Below, one piece after another: positions 1-10,461 of a DNA stretch of 64,000 nucleotides. The notes below the pieces were generated by a model. That model did not search any database and had not been told where the DNA came from. It was given only the letters and a program-made list of their open reading frames with translations. Position numbers and translations under genes: made by a program. Each line of letters opens with the position of its first letter. Position 1 is the first letter of the stretch. Source of the stretch: Mesorhizobium sp. WSM4904 (lineage in GTDB: Bacteria; Pseudomonadota; Alphaproteobacteria; Rhizobiales; Rhizobiaceae); NCBI RefSeq assembly GCF_029674545.1, contig NZ_CP121354.1, positions 3,667,001-3,731,000 of the forward strand. Direction: 5' to 3'.

Positions 1-1
1 C

Positions 2-343
2 TCTTTCGACAACATCAATCCGCTCGTCAAGCTGCTGCAGATCGTCTTCAGCCCCTGGGTCTTCCTCGGCCTCTGCACCTTCGTCATCTCGATGGCCTCG
101 CATCTCTACGTGCTGTCGAAGGTCGAGCTCAGCTTCGCCTATCCGTTCCTCAGCCTCGCCTATGTCGCGGTCGCCGTCTTTGCCTATTTCGTCTTCCGCG
201 AGGACCTCAATGGCTGGCGCATCGCCGGTATCGCCTGCATTTGCGTCGGAACGATTTTGATCGCTCAAAGTGGCCGCGGGCACGAGAACCAGACCGCTTC
301 CATCACTTCCGACAAGATCGGCACAAACGAGATCCTTCGATGA
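2..343 (+). CDS. EamA/SMR-like small permease, C-terminal part (partial)
   Basis: Open at the left window edge; 113 residues are visible with no start. The visible part has three hydrophobic stretches: one around FSPWVFLGLCTFVISM, one around FAYPFLSLAYVAVAVFAY, and the C-terminal WRIAGIACICVGTILIAQS. The last matches the closing helix of EamA/DMT and SMR-type transporters (ArnE-like), where 'G..LI..G..LI' is typical. A role in moving a lipid-linked or amphipathic substrate across the inner membrane is inferred from family only. Its stop overlaps the start of the following epimerase gene by ATGA, so the two are probably translationally coupled. The downstream epimerase, aminotransferase and membrane protein suggest a sugar or lipid modification operon. 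Confidence 0.6.
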   Translation, partial: SFDNINPLVKLLQIVFSPWVFLGLCTFVISMASHLYVLSKVELSFAYPFLSLAYVAVAVFAYFVFREDLNGWRIAGIACICVGTILIAQSGRGHENQTASITSDKIGTNEILR

Positions 344-1347
344 GACATGTGATTTTCGGCGGCGACGGTTTCGTCGGCCGGCATCTTGCTCCCAAGCTTG
401 CTGCGGACGGCGAGAACGTCGTCGTTGCCGACATCGTCAAGAGCGACCTGCCGCACTATCGTTCGGTGCGCTTCATCACTTGCGATGTGACCGATCCGGC
501 TTCGGTCGCGGCAGTGGGCCTCAAGGCGGGCGACATGGTCTACAACCTGTCGGCCAAGATGCTGTCGCCGATCCAGGTGCGCGCCAATCGGCACGACTTC
601 TTCTTCCCGGTGAATTTCCACGGCACAGAGCACATCATCCAGGCGATGGACAAGGCCGGCGCCTCGAAGCTGGTCCATTACACGACCGACATGATCTACG
701 GCCATACCGTGGTGCTGCCGATGACCGAGGACCATCCGGTCGCGCCGCTCGGCGAATATGGCCTGTCGAAGCTGAAGACCGAGGAGCTCGCCGCCGAATG
801 GCGCAGGCGCGGCATGTCGATCTCGCTGTTCAGGCCGCGCCTGATCATCGGACCCGGCCGTCTCGGCATCCTGGAGAAACTGTTCAAGCTGATCGACTGG
901 AACCTGCCGGTGCCGATGATCGGCTCAGGCAGGAATCCCTATCAGTTCATCTCGGTGTTCGATTGCGCGGAAGCCGCGCACGCAGCCTGGAAGGCCGGCG
1001 TGCCGAACGAGGCTTACAATCTGGGCTCGCTCAATCCGCCGCCGGTCAGAAAACTGCTCGGCGACCTGATCAGGCATGCCGGCTCCAAGTCGATCCTGCT
1101 GCCGACGCCGGGCTGGGCGGTCAAGCGCACGCTCGACCTGCTCGATCTCATGAACATGCCGATCATGGATCCGGAGCAGTATCTGATCGCCGACGAGGAA
1201 TGCGTGCTCGACGTGTCCAAGGCCGAGCGTCAGCTCGGCTGGGTGCCGCAATATCGCGACGAGGACATGCTGATCGCCGCCTACAGCGAATACCGCGCCA
1301 AGAAGGACGGCCACGCCGTCGCCACCGAACACGTACCTGCCGAATAA
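340..1347 (+). CDS. NAD(P)-dependent epimerase/dehydratase (SDR extended family)
   Basis: 335 residues. The N-terminal Rossmann motif GGDGFVGRHL directly follows the start and the catalytic YGLSK (Tyr-X3-Lys) is present mid-protein, so this is an extended short-chain dehydrogenase/reductase of the NAD-dependent epimerase/dehydratase type. Substrate unknown; nucleotide sugars or polyprenyl-linked sugars are usual. An upstream in-frame start at 241 exists, but it lies inside the permease gene and precedes the Rossmann fold by 33 unrelated residues. ATG at 340 is preferred because it overlaps the upstream stop as ATGA. It is followed 22 bases later by a class III aminotransferase, which could aminate the keto product. 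Confidence 0.8.
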   Translation: MRHVIFGGDGFVGRHLAPKLAADGENVVVADIVKSDLPHYRSVRFITCDVTDPASVAAVGLKAGDMVYNLSAKMLSPIQVRANRHDFFFPVNFHGTEHIIQAMDKAGASKLVHYTTDMIYGHTVVLPMTEDHPVAPLGEYGLSKLKTEELAAEWRRRGMSISLFRPRLIIGPGRLGILEKLFKLIDWNLPVPMIGSGRNPYQFISVFDCAEAAHAAWKAGVPNEAYNLGSLNPPPVRKLLGDLIRHAGSKSILLPTPGWAVKRTLDLLDLMNMPIMDPEQYLIADEECVLDVSKAERQLGWVPQYRDEDMLIAAYSEYRAKKDGHAVATEHVPAE

Positions 1348-1369
1348 GGCGACGAAGGGGGATTTCGAG

Positions 1370-2839
1370 ATGACCGTCATTGCCAAGCCGGAACCCGGCG
1401 TGCACGCGCTGCTCGAAGCGCCGGCGCTGCTGCCCGCCACCGTCGCCAAGCCCGAGCTGATCAGCGTCGAGCAGGCCAAGGCGATGGACGTCGCCCGCAT
1501 CACGGACCTGTTCAAGGCCCACCTCAACCCGGGCCAGCTGCATTTCATGAAGCTGCTCGGCTTCCACAAGGTCAAGATCGAGCGCGCCGAAGGCATGTTC
1601 TACATCGACCAGAACGGCCGCAAGATCCTCGACTTCTTCGGCGGCTTCGGCTCGCTGGCCTTCGGCCACAACCATCCGCGCATCCTCGAGGCCCGCAAGA
1701 AGTTCCAGGAGGAGAAGCGCCAGGAGATCGCCATCGCCTTCATGTCGCAATATGCGGCGGCGCTCGCGCACAACATCGCCAAGTGCTCGCCCGGCGATCT
1801 CGACATGGTGTTCCTCGGCTCCTCCGGCTCGGAGGCCATGGAAGCGGCGGTGAAGCTTGCCGAACGCGCCGCAGGCCCGAAGCGGCCGAAGGTCGTCTAT
1901 GCCGAGAACTCCTTCCACGGCAAGACCAAGGGCGTGCTGGCGATCACCGACGGCCAGCTCTACCGCGCCGAGTTCAAGGTGGCGGACAATGCCGTGCGCG
2001 TGCCCTTCGCCGATATCGCGGCGGTCGAACGCCTGTTCAAAAGCGATCCGGAGATCGGCGTCATCGTGCTGGAAACCATCCAGGGCGGCGGCGGCATCAT
2101 CCAGGCGCCGGCCGACTACTGGCGAAAGCTGCGCGCGCTTTGCGACCAGCATGGCGTGCTGTGGGTGGCCGACGAGGTGCAGTGCGGTTACGGCCGTTCC
2201 GGCCGTTTCTACGCCTTCGAGCACTACGGCGTCGTGCCGGACGTGACGGCGCTGGCGAAATCGCTCGGCGGCGGCAAGGCCGCGGTCGGCGCCATGATCG
2301 CCAGGCGCGATGTCTACATGAAAGCCTATGGCACGCCGAAGACGGCAATGATCCACGCCATGGCGACCTTCGGCGGCATGGGCGAGGCCTGCATCACCGC
2401 GATCGAGGCGCTGAACGTGCTCTATGACGAAGGGCTGATCGACAATGCTGCGTCGACCGGCGACTACCTTTTGCAGCGGCTGCAGACGCTGAAGGCGAAA
2501 TATCCGAAGATCATCAAAGGTGTGCGCGGCAAGGGTCTTATGATCGGGCTCGAGTTCCACGATTTCTCGCAGACCTTGCCGATGGTGCTGCGTCCTGTGG
2601 TGAGTGTGCTCGACGACAAGCTGAAGGGTTCGCTCTCGGGCTTCGTCGGCTCGCTCTTGCTGCGCGACTACGACGTGCTCGTCGCCTTCACCGAGTATAA
2701 TCGCAACGTCATTCGGCTCGAGCCGCCGCTGATCTGCCAGCGCGAGCATGTCGACCGCTTCGTCGACGCCTTCGACAGCCTCCTGTCGCGCGGCATCGTG
2801 GCGATCGTGAAGGATTTCGTGAAAAGCCAGGTCCGCTGA
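1370..2839 (+). CDS. Class III PLP-dependent aminotransferase
   Basis: 489 residues, slightly long for the family because of a 50-residue N-terminal extension. Clear fold-type I features: SSGSEAMEAA for phosphate binding, SFHGKTKG, the ADEVQCGYGRSG segment with the cofactor Asp near residue 268, and the Schiff-base Lys in TALAKSLGGG at residue 297. The reaction is transfer of an amino group between a donor amino acid and an aldehyde or keto acceptor. Neighbours (epimerase upstream, membrane protein and FkbM methyltransferase downstream) suggest modification of a sugar, hopanoid side chain or other lipid rather than amino-acid catabolism. HpnO-like aminotransferases have this size, but no other hopanoid gene is in the window, so no symbol is given. 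Confidence 0.8.
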   Translation: MTVIAKPEPGVHALLEAPALLPATVAKPELISVEQAKAMDVARITDLFKAHLNPGQLHFMKLLGFHKVKIERAEGMFYIDQNGRKILDFFGGFGSLAFGHNHPRILEARKKFQEEKRQEIAIAFMSQYAAALAHNIAKCSPGDLDMVFLGSSGSEAMEAAVKLAERAAGPKRPKVVYAENSFHGKTKGVLAITDGQLYRAEFKVADNAVRVPFADIAAVERLFKSDPEIGVIVLETIQGGGGIIQAPADYWRKLRALCDQHGVLWVADEVQCGYGRSGRFYAFEHYGVVPDVTALAKSLGGGKAAVGAMIARRDVYMKAYGTPKTAMIHAMATFGGMGEACITAIEALNVLYDEGLIDNAASTGDYLLQRLQTLKAKYPKIIKGVRGKGLMIGLEFHDFSQTLPMVLRPVVSVLDDKLKGSLSGFVGSLLLRDYDVLVAFTEYNRNVIRLEPPLICQREHVDRFVDAFDSLLSRGIVAIVKDFVKSQVR

Positions 2840-2847
2840 GACAGACG

Positions 2848-4080
2848 ATGCTGACCAGGCCACCCGTCGCTCCCGCCAATCCGCTCGACCGGCTGACCGG
2901 CGCCGGTCTTGCCTGGGGCGAGGGGACTTACGCGAGATGGGCAGCCCCGATCGGCGCGGCGACCTTCTCGCTCTACATCCTGCTGACCGCCGTGACGGCC
3001 TGGTTCATGCCCGACGTCAATTGGGACATGCTGCCTTATCTGGCGATCGCCGAGGAGGGCCGCTATCCCGATCCGCAGGCGCTGCATGATTATGCCTACA
3101 GCACGATCAAGGCCGGCGTGTCGGCCGGCGACTACAAGACGCTGACCGACGATGGCGGCGGCTTCCGCAACCACATGGCGGAGAATGCCGCCGACTTCCA
3201 CTCGCTGCTCGGCATGTACCGGATCAAGTTCCTCTATGCCGAAATCCTGTCGAGCCTCAGCCATGTCGTGGCGCCGGTTAAAGCGATGCGTCTGGTGCAG
3301 GTCTTCTCGGTGCTCTTGTTCGGCGCCGTCACGCTCATTTGGCTGCGCGCGGAAGGCGCGCTGGCGCTGGCGCCGGTCGCCGGCGCCATCCTGATCATGG
3401 CCGATTTCGGCGATGCGGCGCGGGCCTCGACGCCTGACCTTCTCTGCTCGGCGCTGTTCCTCGGCGGGCTGTTTGCCTATGTCCGCAAACACGAGGCAGC
3501 GACGGCTATCCTGCTTTTCCTGGCGTTCATGGCACGGCCGGACAACATTGTGTTCCTCGCCATCTTCGCCGTGCTGCTCGTGGCATTCCGGCAGAAGGCG
3601 TGGGGGGCGCTGGCCGGTTTCGCCGCCTCCTTCATCGCCTATTTCGCCATCTCGCACTGGGCCCAGCATCCCGGCTGGTGGCCGCATCTGTGGTTCTCCA
3701 GCATCGAGCAGCACTACAATATGGACAGCTTCGAACCGCCATTCTCGGTGGCCGCCTATCTCAAGGCCTTCGCCGCCTCGGTGGTGCGCGCCATTACCGT
3801 AGACAGCTGGGTCGGGATCTCGGTGCTCGCGCTCGCGGGCTGGTATGGGCTCGACCGTACAGGCTTCCGGTTCGACCGCCGCGCCGGCATCCTGCTTGCG
3901 GCGCTCGTGCTCGGCGTGCTCGCCAAGTTCACGGTCTTCCCGATCCACGACACGCGCATCTATTTCCCCAATCTTCTGCCGCCCTTCCTGATGCTCGCCG
4001 CGCCACTGATGGCGCTGTGGACCTCGGCGAGGCAAGGCCGGCACCGCGAGGCGCAGCAAGTTGCCGGAGACAAGTCATGA
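2848..4080 (+). CDS. Multi-spanning membrane protein of unknown function
   Basis: 410 residues with about ten hydrophobic helices. The first is near residues 35-55 (FSLYILLTAVTAWFM) and is followed by a periplasmic-looking loop carrying NWDMLPYLAIAEEG, which resembles the first acidic loop of GT-C glycosyltransferases and their relatives. Later helices include FSVLLFGAVTLIWL, AILLFLAFMA and ILLAALVLGVLAKF. No family could be named. It follows the aminotransferase after 8 bases and overlaps the FkbM-type gene (ATGA at 4077), so it belongs to the same operon. A role in building or transferring a surface glycan or lipid is inferred from topology and context only. Confidence 0.6.
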   Translation: MLTRPPVAPANPLDRLTGAGLAWGEGTYARWAAPIGAATFSLYILLTAVTAWFMPDVNWDMLPYLAIAEEGRYPDPQALHDYAYSTIKAGVSAGDYKTLTDDGGGFRNHMAENAADFHSLLGMYRIKFLYAEILSSLSHVVAPVKAMRLVQVFSVLLFGAVTLIWLRAEGALALAPVAGAILIMADFGDAARASTPDLLCSALFLGGLFAYVRKHEAATAILLFLAFMARPDNIVFLAIFAVLLVAFRQKAWGALAGFAASFIAYFAISHWAQHPGWWPHLWFSSIEQHYNMDSFEPPFSVAAYLKAFAASVVRAITVDSWVGISVLALAGWYGLDRTGFRFDRRAGILLAALVLGVLAKFTVFPIHDTRIYFPNLLPPFLMLAAPLMALWTSARQGRHREAQQVAGDKS

Positions 4081-4832
4081 GCTCGGCTTCCAACCTAGCG
4101 CGCGTTCTGCTGTCGCTCGGATTGCCGGCCGGGCTGCTCGACCGCGGACCCGCGCTGCACGGGACGAAGTTCCTGGCCAAGGCGGCGCTCAAGGCGCGGT
4201 TCGGCGGCGGACGACCGTTCCAGATGGTCAATGTCGGGGCTTGCGACGGCGCGCTGTTCGATGACGTGACGCCTTGGCTGCACCGTATCAAGGGTGCTCG
4301 GGCGATGCTGGTCGAGCCGATCCCCTACAACCAGAAGCGGCTGCGCGCCAACTATCCGGATACGAGCCGCTTCGTCATCGAGCCGGTGGCGGTGACCAGG
4401 ACAAAGGGCACCATCACCGTCCACACTTTCGACGCAGCCGCGCTCGAGGCCGGCACGCTGCCGATCGAGTTCATCGGCTGCTCCTCGGTCACCGACACCA
4501 ATCTGATGTCCGGCAAGAACGCCTGGGGCGAGGCGGACGCCAACTTCAACAAGTTCGCGCCGCATCTGAAAGACATCGAGGTGCTGTCGGAGACATTGCA
4601 GACGCTGCTCGACCGCAATCGCATCACCCATATCGACGCTTTCCTGGTCGATTGCGAAGGCGCCGACTGAATGGTGTTCGACCAGCTCGACCTCCAGCGC
4701 TATCGCCCCGGCATGATCAAGATCGAGGTCGGCGCGCTGCCGGCTGCCGAGATCGGCCAGGTCGTCATCAAGCTCAAGACCGCAGGCTATCAGGTCGGCT
4801 TCCAGGCCGAGGACATTTGGGCTTTCGCCTGA
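4077..4832 (+). pseudogene. FkbM family methyltransferase, interrupted by an in-frame TGA
   Basis: The reading frame is family-like from MSSASNLARVLL through the SAM-binding region (QMVNVGACDGALFDDV, MLVEPIPYN) and on to FLVDCEGAD. There it meets TGA at 4668-4670. The same frame then resumes immediately with MVFDQLDL and RPGMIKIEV and ends at a normal stop at 4830. FkbM proteins read 'D.EG.D...F..ldl....P..I..E' without a break, usually with Trp at this place, so the TGA looks like a one-base TGG-to-TGA change. Undisturbed, the protein would be 251 residues including the Trp. An ATG directly after the stop could allow reinitiation. The start overlaps the upstream membrane-protein gene by 4 bases. 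Either a recent pseudogene, a sequencing error, or read-through. Confidence 0.75.
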
Positions 4833-4933
4833 GTTTTCGCTACCGAGCTTCCATGCACGATGGCGTTGAGCCGCAATGCCGGCCAAACGCGCTTGACAAG
4901 ATGGCGCTGGCCCGTTCAACCTAAGCCATTCAC

Positions 4934-6990
<2,057 letters not shown>

Positions 6991-6993
6991 GCC

Positions 6994-8001
6994 GTGCGCC
7001 GTGTCCTTGTCAAAGGCGCCGGTGTGGCAGGCCTCACCGTCGCCCATGAATTGGCCGCGCGGGGTGCGTCGGTCACCATTGCCGAAATTCGCAGCCAGAT
7101 AGGCGGCAATGCCTCCTGGCTCGCCGGCGGCATGCTCGCCCCCTGGTGCGAACGCGAAAGCGCCGAAGAGACGGTTGTCACTCTCGGCAGAATTTCGGCC
7201 GACTGGTGGGAAAGGGTGCTGCCCGGGCTCGTGACGAGGGCCGGCACTCTCGTCGTCGCCCATGTGCGCGACGCCTTCGAGCTTGCCCGCTTTGCGGCCC
7301 GTACCCGTAATCACGAGTCCGTCGACGAAGAGGCGATCGCCGCCCTCGAACCCGATCTCGCCGGTCGCTTCCGCAAGGGCCTGTTCTTCGCCGGCGAAGC
7401 TCATCTCGATCCCCGTCGGGTTCTCGAAGCCCTCGCCAGCAAGCTGTGTGCGATGGGCGTCGTCTTCCTTTTCGAGGTGGACGAAGTGGCCCTTTCCGGC
7501 TTCGATCAGGTGATCGACTGCACGGGCATCGCGCGGGGCGAAGACGATTTGCGCGGCGTGCGCGGCGAGATGCTGATCCTCCACACGCGGGAGGTCTCGC
7601 TCACCCGGCCGGTTCGTCTCCTCCATCCGCGTCATCCGATCTATGTCGTGCCGCGGGCCGATCATCACTTCATGGTCGGCGCGACCATGATCGAAAGCGA
7701 CCATGACGGGCCGATCACCGCCCGTTCGCTGATGGAGCTCCTCAATGCGGCCTACGCGCTCCATCCAGCGTTCGGTGAGGCCGAAATCATCGAGACAGGA
7801 GTGGGTGTGCGCCCCGCCTATCCCGACAATCTGCCGCGGGTGAAGCGTCGGAAGGAGGGCGCGATCACGATCAACGGCCTCTACCGGCACGGTTTCCTGC
7901 TCTCACCGGCCATGGCCGAGCAGGCTGCCGGCCTTCTTTTCAATTCATCTGCCGACCTGGAGTCTGAAAATGAAGCTGATCGTCAATGGCGAAGCGCTTG
8001 A
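6994..8001 (+). CDS. thiO: Glycine oxidase ThiO (FAD)
   Basis: 335 residues, GTG start three bases after the thiC stop. The N-terminal dinucleotide motif GAGVAGLTVAHELAARGA and the D-amino-acid-oxidase-fold ending GLYRHGFLLSPAMAE are typical of ThiO. It oxidises glycine to iminoglycine (dehydroglycine), which ThiG uses to build the thiazole ring; an aerobic organism uses ThiO rather than the radical enzyme ThiH. The last 32 bases overlap thiS in another frame, indicating tight translational coupling. Confidence 0.93.
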   Translation: MRRVLVKGAGVAGLTVAHELAARGASVTIAEIRSQIGGNASWLAGGMLAPWCERESAEETVVTLGRISADWWERVLPGLVTRAGTLVVAHVRDAFELARFAARTRNHESVDEEAIAALEPDLAGRFRKGLFFAGEAHLDPRRVLEALASKLCAMGVVFLFEVDEVALSGFDQVIDCTGIARGEDDLRGVRGEMLILHTREVSLTRPVRLLHPRHPIYVVPRADHHFMVGATMIESDHDGPITARSLMELLNAAYALHPAFGEAEIIETGVGVRPAYPDNLPRVKRRKEGAITINGLYRHGFLLSPAMAEQAAGLLFNSSADLESENEADRQWRSA

Positions 8002-8167
8002 GGTCAGGGCGACGACGCTCGCCGCTCTTTTGAAGGAGCTCGACTATGAAGGCGGCTGGCTCGCCACCGCGCTGAACGGCGATGTCGTGCCCGCGGCCGA
8101 ACGGGCAGAATTGCGGGTGAACGAAGGCGATCGGATCGAAATCCTGTCGCCCATGCAGGGAGGCTAA
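7970..8167 (+). CDS. thiS: Sulfur carrier protein ThiS
   Basis: 65 residues with the ubiquitin-like fold pattern (MKLIVNGEAL... RIEILSPMQGG) and the obligatory C-terminal Gly-Gly that is thiocarboxylated to carry sulfur to ThiG. The usual ThiS ending is ...GG with 'P.QGG', as here. The start lies inside the end of thiO, and thiG begins three bases after the stop. No thiF is in this operon; activation must come from an adenylyltransferase elsewhere (MoeB/ThiF type). Confidence 0.95.
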   Translation: MKLIVNGEALEVRATTLAALLKELDYEGGWLATALNGDVVPAAERAELRVNEGDRIEILSPMQGG

Positions 8168-8170
8168 CCG

Positions 8171-8944
8171 ATGTTCGATCTTCTCGGGACAAAATTGGCC
8201 TCGCGCCTGCTGCTGGGCACCGCCCAATATCCTTCGCCGGCGATCCTTGCCGATGCCGTCAAGGCGTCGGGCACCTCGGCGGTCACCGTTTCGCTGCGCC
8301 GGGAAATGGCCGGCGGCAGGGCCGGCGAGCAATTCTGGTCGCTGATCCGCTCGCTCGGTGTGAGGGTGCTGCCCAACACCGCCGGCTGCCATTCCGTCAA
8401 GGAAGCCGTGACGACCGCGAAGATGGCGCGCGAGGTCTTCGGCACGTCCTGGATCAAGCTCGAAGTGATCGGCAACCACGACACGCTGCAGCCCGATGTG
8501 TTCGGTCTGGTCGAGGCCGCGCGCATCCTTTGCGAGGACGGATTCAGCGTGTTCCCCTATACCACCGACGACCTTGTCGTCGCCGAGCGGCTGCTGGAGG
8601 CAGGCTGCAAGGTTCTGATGCCGTGGTGCGCGCCGATCGGCTCGGCGCTCGGGCCGGTCAACATCATGGCGCTGCGCTCGATGCGCGGGCATTTCCCCGA
8701 CGTGCCGTTGATAGTCGATGCAGGTCTCGGACGACCGTCGCACGCGGCAACCGTCATGGAGCTCGGCTTTGACGCCGTGCTCCTCAACACGGCGGTCGCC
8801 AAGGCTGGCGATCCGGTGGGCATGGCGCGCGCTTTCAGCAAGGCGGTCGATGCCGGCCGCGAGGCCTATGGTTCGGGACTGCTCGAGCCGCGCGACGTCG
8901 CCGTGCCATCGACGCCTACAATTGGCAGGGCGGTTTTCTCATGA
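8171..8944 (+). CDS. thiG: Thiazole synthase ThiG
   Basis: 257 residues, the usual ThiG length. It forms thiazole phosphate from 1-deoxyxylulose-5-phosphate, iminoglycine and ThiS-thiocarboxylate. TIM-barrel signatures include the Schiff-base Lys region ([11 protein letters not shown]), [21 protein letters not shown] and [17 protein letters not shown]. Starts 3 bases after thiS and overlaps thiE by ATGA at 8941. Confidence 0.96.
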   Translation: MFDLLGTKLASRLLLGTAQYPSPAILADAVKASGTSAVTVSLRREMAGGRAGEQFWSLIRSLGVRVLPNTAGCHSVKEAVTTAKMAREVFGTSWIKLEVIGNHDTLQPDVFGLVEAARILCEDGFSVFPYTTDDLVVAERLLEAGCKVLMPWCAPIGSALGPVNIMALRSMRGHFPDVPLIVDAGLGRPSHAATVMELGFDAVLLNTAVAKAGDPVGMARAFSKAVDAGREAYGSGLLEPRDVAVPSTPTIGRAVFS

Positions 8945-9546
8945 AGCTCGATCCCTTCTACCTGATCGTCGACAGCGCCGCCTGGATCGAGCGCCTGGTG
9001 CCGCTCGGCGTCAGGCTGGTGCAGCTCCGCATCAAGAACATGGACGAGGGCGGGCTGCGTGCGGAAATCCGCAAGGCAAAAACCTTGTGCGCACGGCACG
9101 ATTGCCAGCTCATCGTCAACGATTATTGGCGGCTGGCGATCGAGGAGAGCTGCGACTTCGTCCATCTCGGCCAGGAGGATCTGCAGGCTGCCGACCTCCC
9201 GGCGATACGGACGGCCGGCATCAGGCTCGGGCTGAGCACGCACGATCATGCCGAACTGCAGACGGCCATGGCAGCCAGGCCCGACTACGTCGCGCTGGGT
9301 CCCGTCTATCCGACCATCCTGAAGAAGATGAAATGGGCGCCGCAGGGGCTCGAAAGGGTTCGCGCCTGGAAGGGCGCCGTCGCACCCACTCCACTGGTAG
9401 CCATCGGCGGCCTCAATCCCGAGCGGCTCGATGGCATTTTCGAGGCCGGCGCCGACAGCGCCGCGGTGGTGACGGACATAACCTTGAACCCGGATCCCGA
9501 GGCGCGCAGCAGGGAATGGATCGAAAAGACCGACCCATGGCGCTGA
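8941..9546 (+). CDS. thiE: Thiamine-phosphate synthase ThiE
   Basis: 201 residues. Couples HMP-PP with thiazole phosphate to give thiamine phosphate. The TIM-barrel/TMP-synthase pattern is clear: [58 protein letters not shown] and a final VVTDIT. The THLGQ-type loop (here HLGQEDL) and GPVYPT are typical. ATGA overlap with thiG and a 10-base overlap with thiD. Confidence 0.93.
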   Translation: MKLDPFYLIVDSAAWIERLVPLGVRLVQLRIKNMDEGGLRAEIRKAKTLCARHDCQLIVNDYWRLAIEESCDFVHLGQEDLQAADLPAIRTAGIRLGLSTHDHAELQTAMAARPDYVALGPVYPTILKKMKWAPQGLERVRAWKGAVAPTPLVAIGGLNPERLDGIFEAGADSAAVVTDITLNPDPEARSREWIEKTDPWR

Positions 9547-10316
9547 ACCGAGACCCGCACGTGCTCGTCGTCGGCGGGTCGGATTCCAGCGGGGGCGCCG
9601 GAATTGCGCGCGATATCGAGACGATCTCTTCAATCGGCTTGCGCAGTTGCGTTGCCGTCACCGCGGTGACGGTGCAGACACACCAATCCGTTACGGCAAT
9701 CCACCATATGCAACCCGGCCTGGTTGCCGATCAGATGCGCGCGGCGCTGAGAGCCAACAAAGTGTCGGCGATAAAGATCGGCATGCTTTCAACGGGACGC
9801 GTCATCGCGGCGGTTGCCGCCGTGCTGCGCGAAAATCCGCGGATACCGACAGTTCTCGATCCGGTGCTGGCTTCCTCGTCGGGCAGGCAGTTGCTGGAGC
9901 CGGGTGCGATCGGAGCCTTGAAGCGCGATCTCATGCCGCTCTGCCGTCTTGCCACGCCGAACCTCATCGAGCTGGCGATCCTGACCGGTTCGGATTTGGC
10001 TGTGGACGACGATGATGCGCTGCGGCAGGGAGGGCGATTGCTTACGGAAGGGCTGCGGGCGCTGCTCATCAAGGGCGGCCACGCGACGGGGTCCAAATCA
10101 ACGGATATCCTGTTGAATTCTGGACGAGAGCCTATCCACTTCGACATGCCCAGGCTCGCCGGATCGATGCGCGGGACGGGCTGCATGCTGGCAAGCGCGA
10201 TCGCCGCGCATATGGCCGGCGCAAAACCGCTCGAGGACAGCGTGCGCGAAGGCAAGCGTTTTGTCTTCGAGAAGCTTGTGCGAGGTATCGAGCGCGAATT
10301 CGGCCCCGGCGCATAA
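9537..10316 (+). CDS. thiD: Hydroxymethylpyrimidine (phosphate) kinase ThiD
   Basis: 259 residues of the ribokinase-like fold. Family motifs: VVGGSDSSGGAGIARD at the start, KIGMLST, VLDPVLASSSG, TPNLIELAILTG, LIKGGHATG and the catalytic-Cys loop GTGCMLASAIAAH. Phosphorylates HMP-P to HMP-PP for ThiE. The ATG at 9537 lies within the end of thiE; longer upstream readings are shadows. Last gene of the thiamine operon. The 145-base gap to the next gene shows no strong terminator. Confidence 0.94.
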   Translation: MALNRDPHVLVVGGSDSSGGAGIARDIETISSIGLRSCVAVTAVTVQTHQSVTAIHHMQPGLVADQMRAALRANKVSAIKIGMLSTGRVIAAVAAVLRENPRIPTVLDPVLASSSGRQLLEPGAIGALKRDLMPLCRLATPNLIELAILTGSDLAVDDDDALRQGGRLLTEGLRALLIKGGHATGSKSTDILLNSGREPIHFDMPRLAGSMRGTGCMLASAIAAHMAGAKPLEDSVREGKRFVFEKLVRGIEREFGPGA

Positions 10317-10461
10317 GGAAATCCTCACCGGAGACACCCCGGACGAGGCGCGTTCGGCTGTCAGGGTCGCTCGGCCTTTTCCCAATGTCGCAAACAGGCT
10401 TCATTCACCCCACCGCTCGGCCCTATAGTCCGCCCGCTTTACCACTTTGGAGTCGCGGGCA

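Noticed and set aside
1163..2863. 566-codon open frame on the minus strand opposite the class III aminotransferase
   Set aside because: His/Arg/Asp-rich low-complexity translation typical of antisense of a high-GC gene; the plus strand has full aminotransferase motifs.
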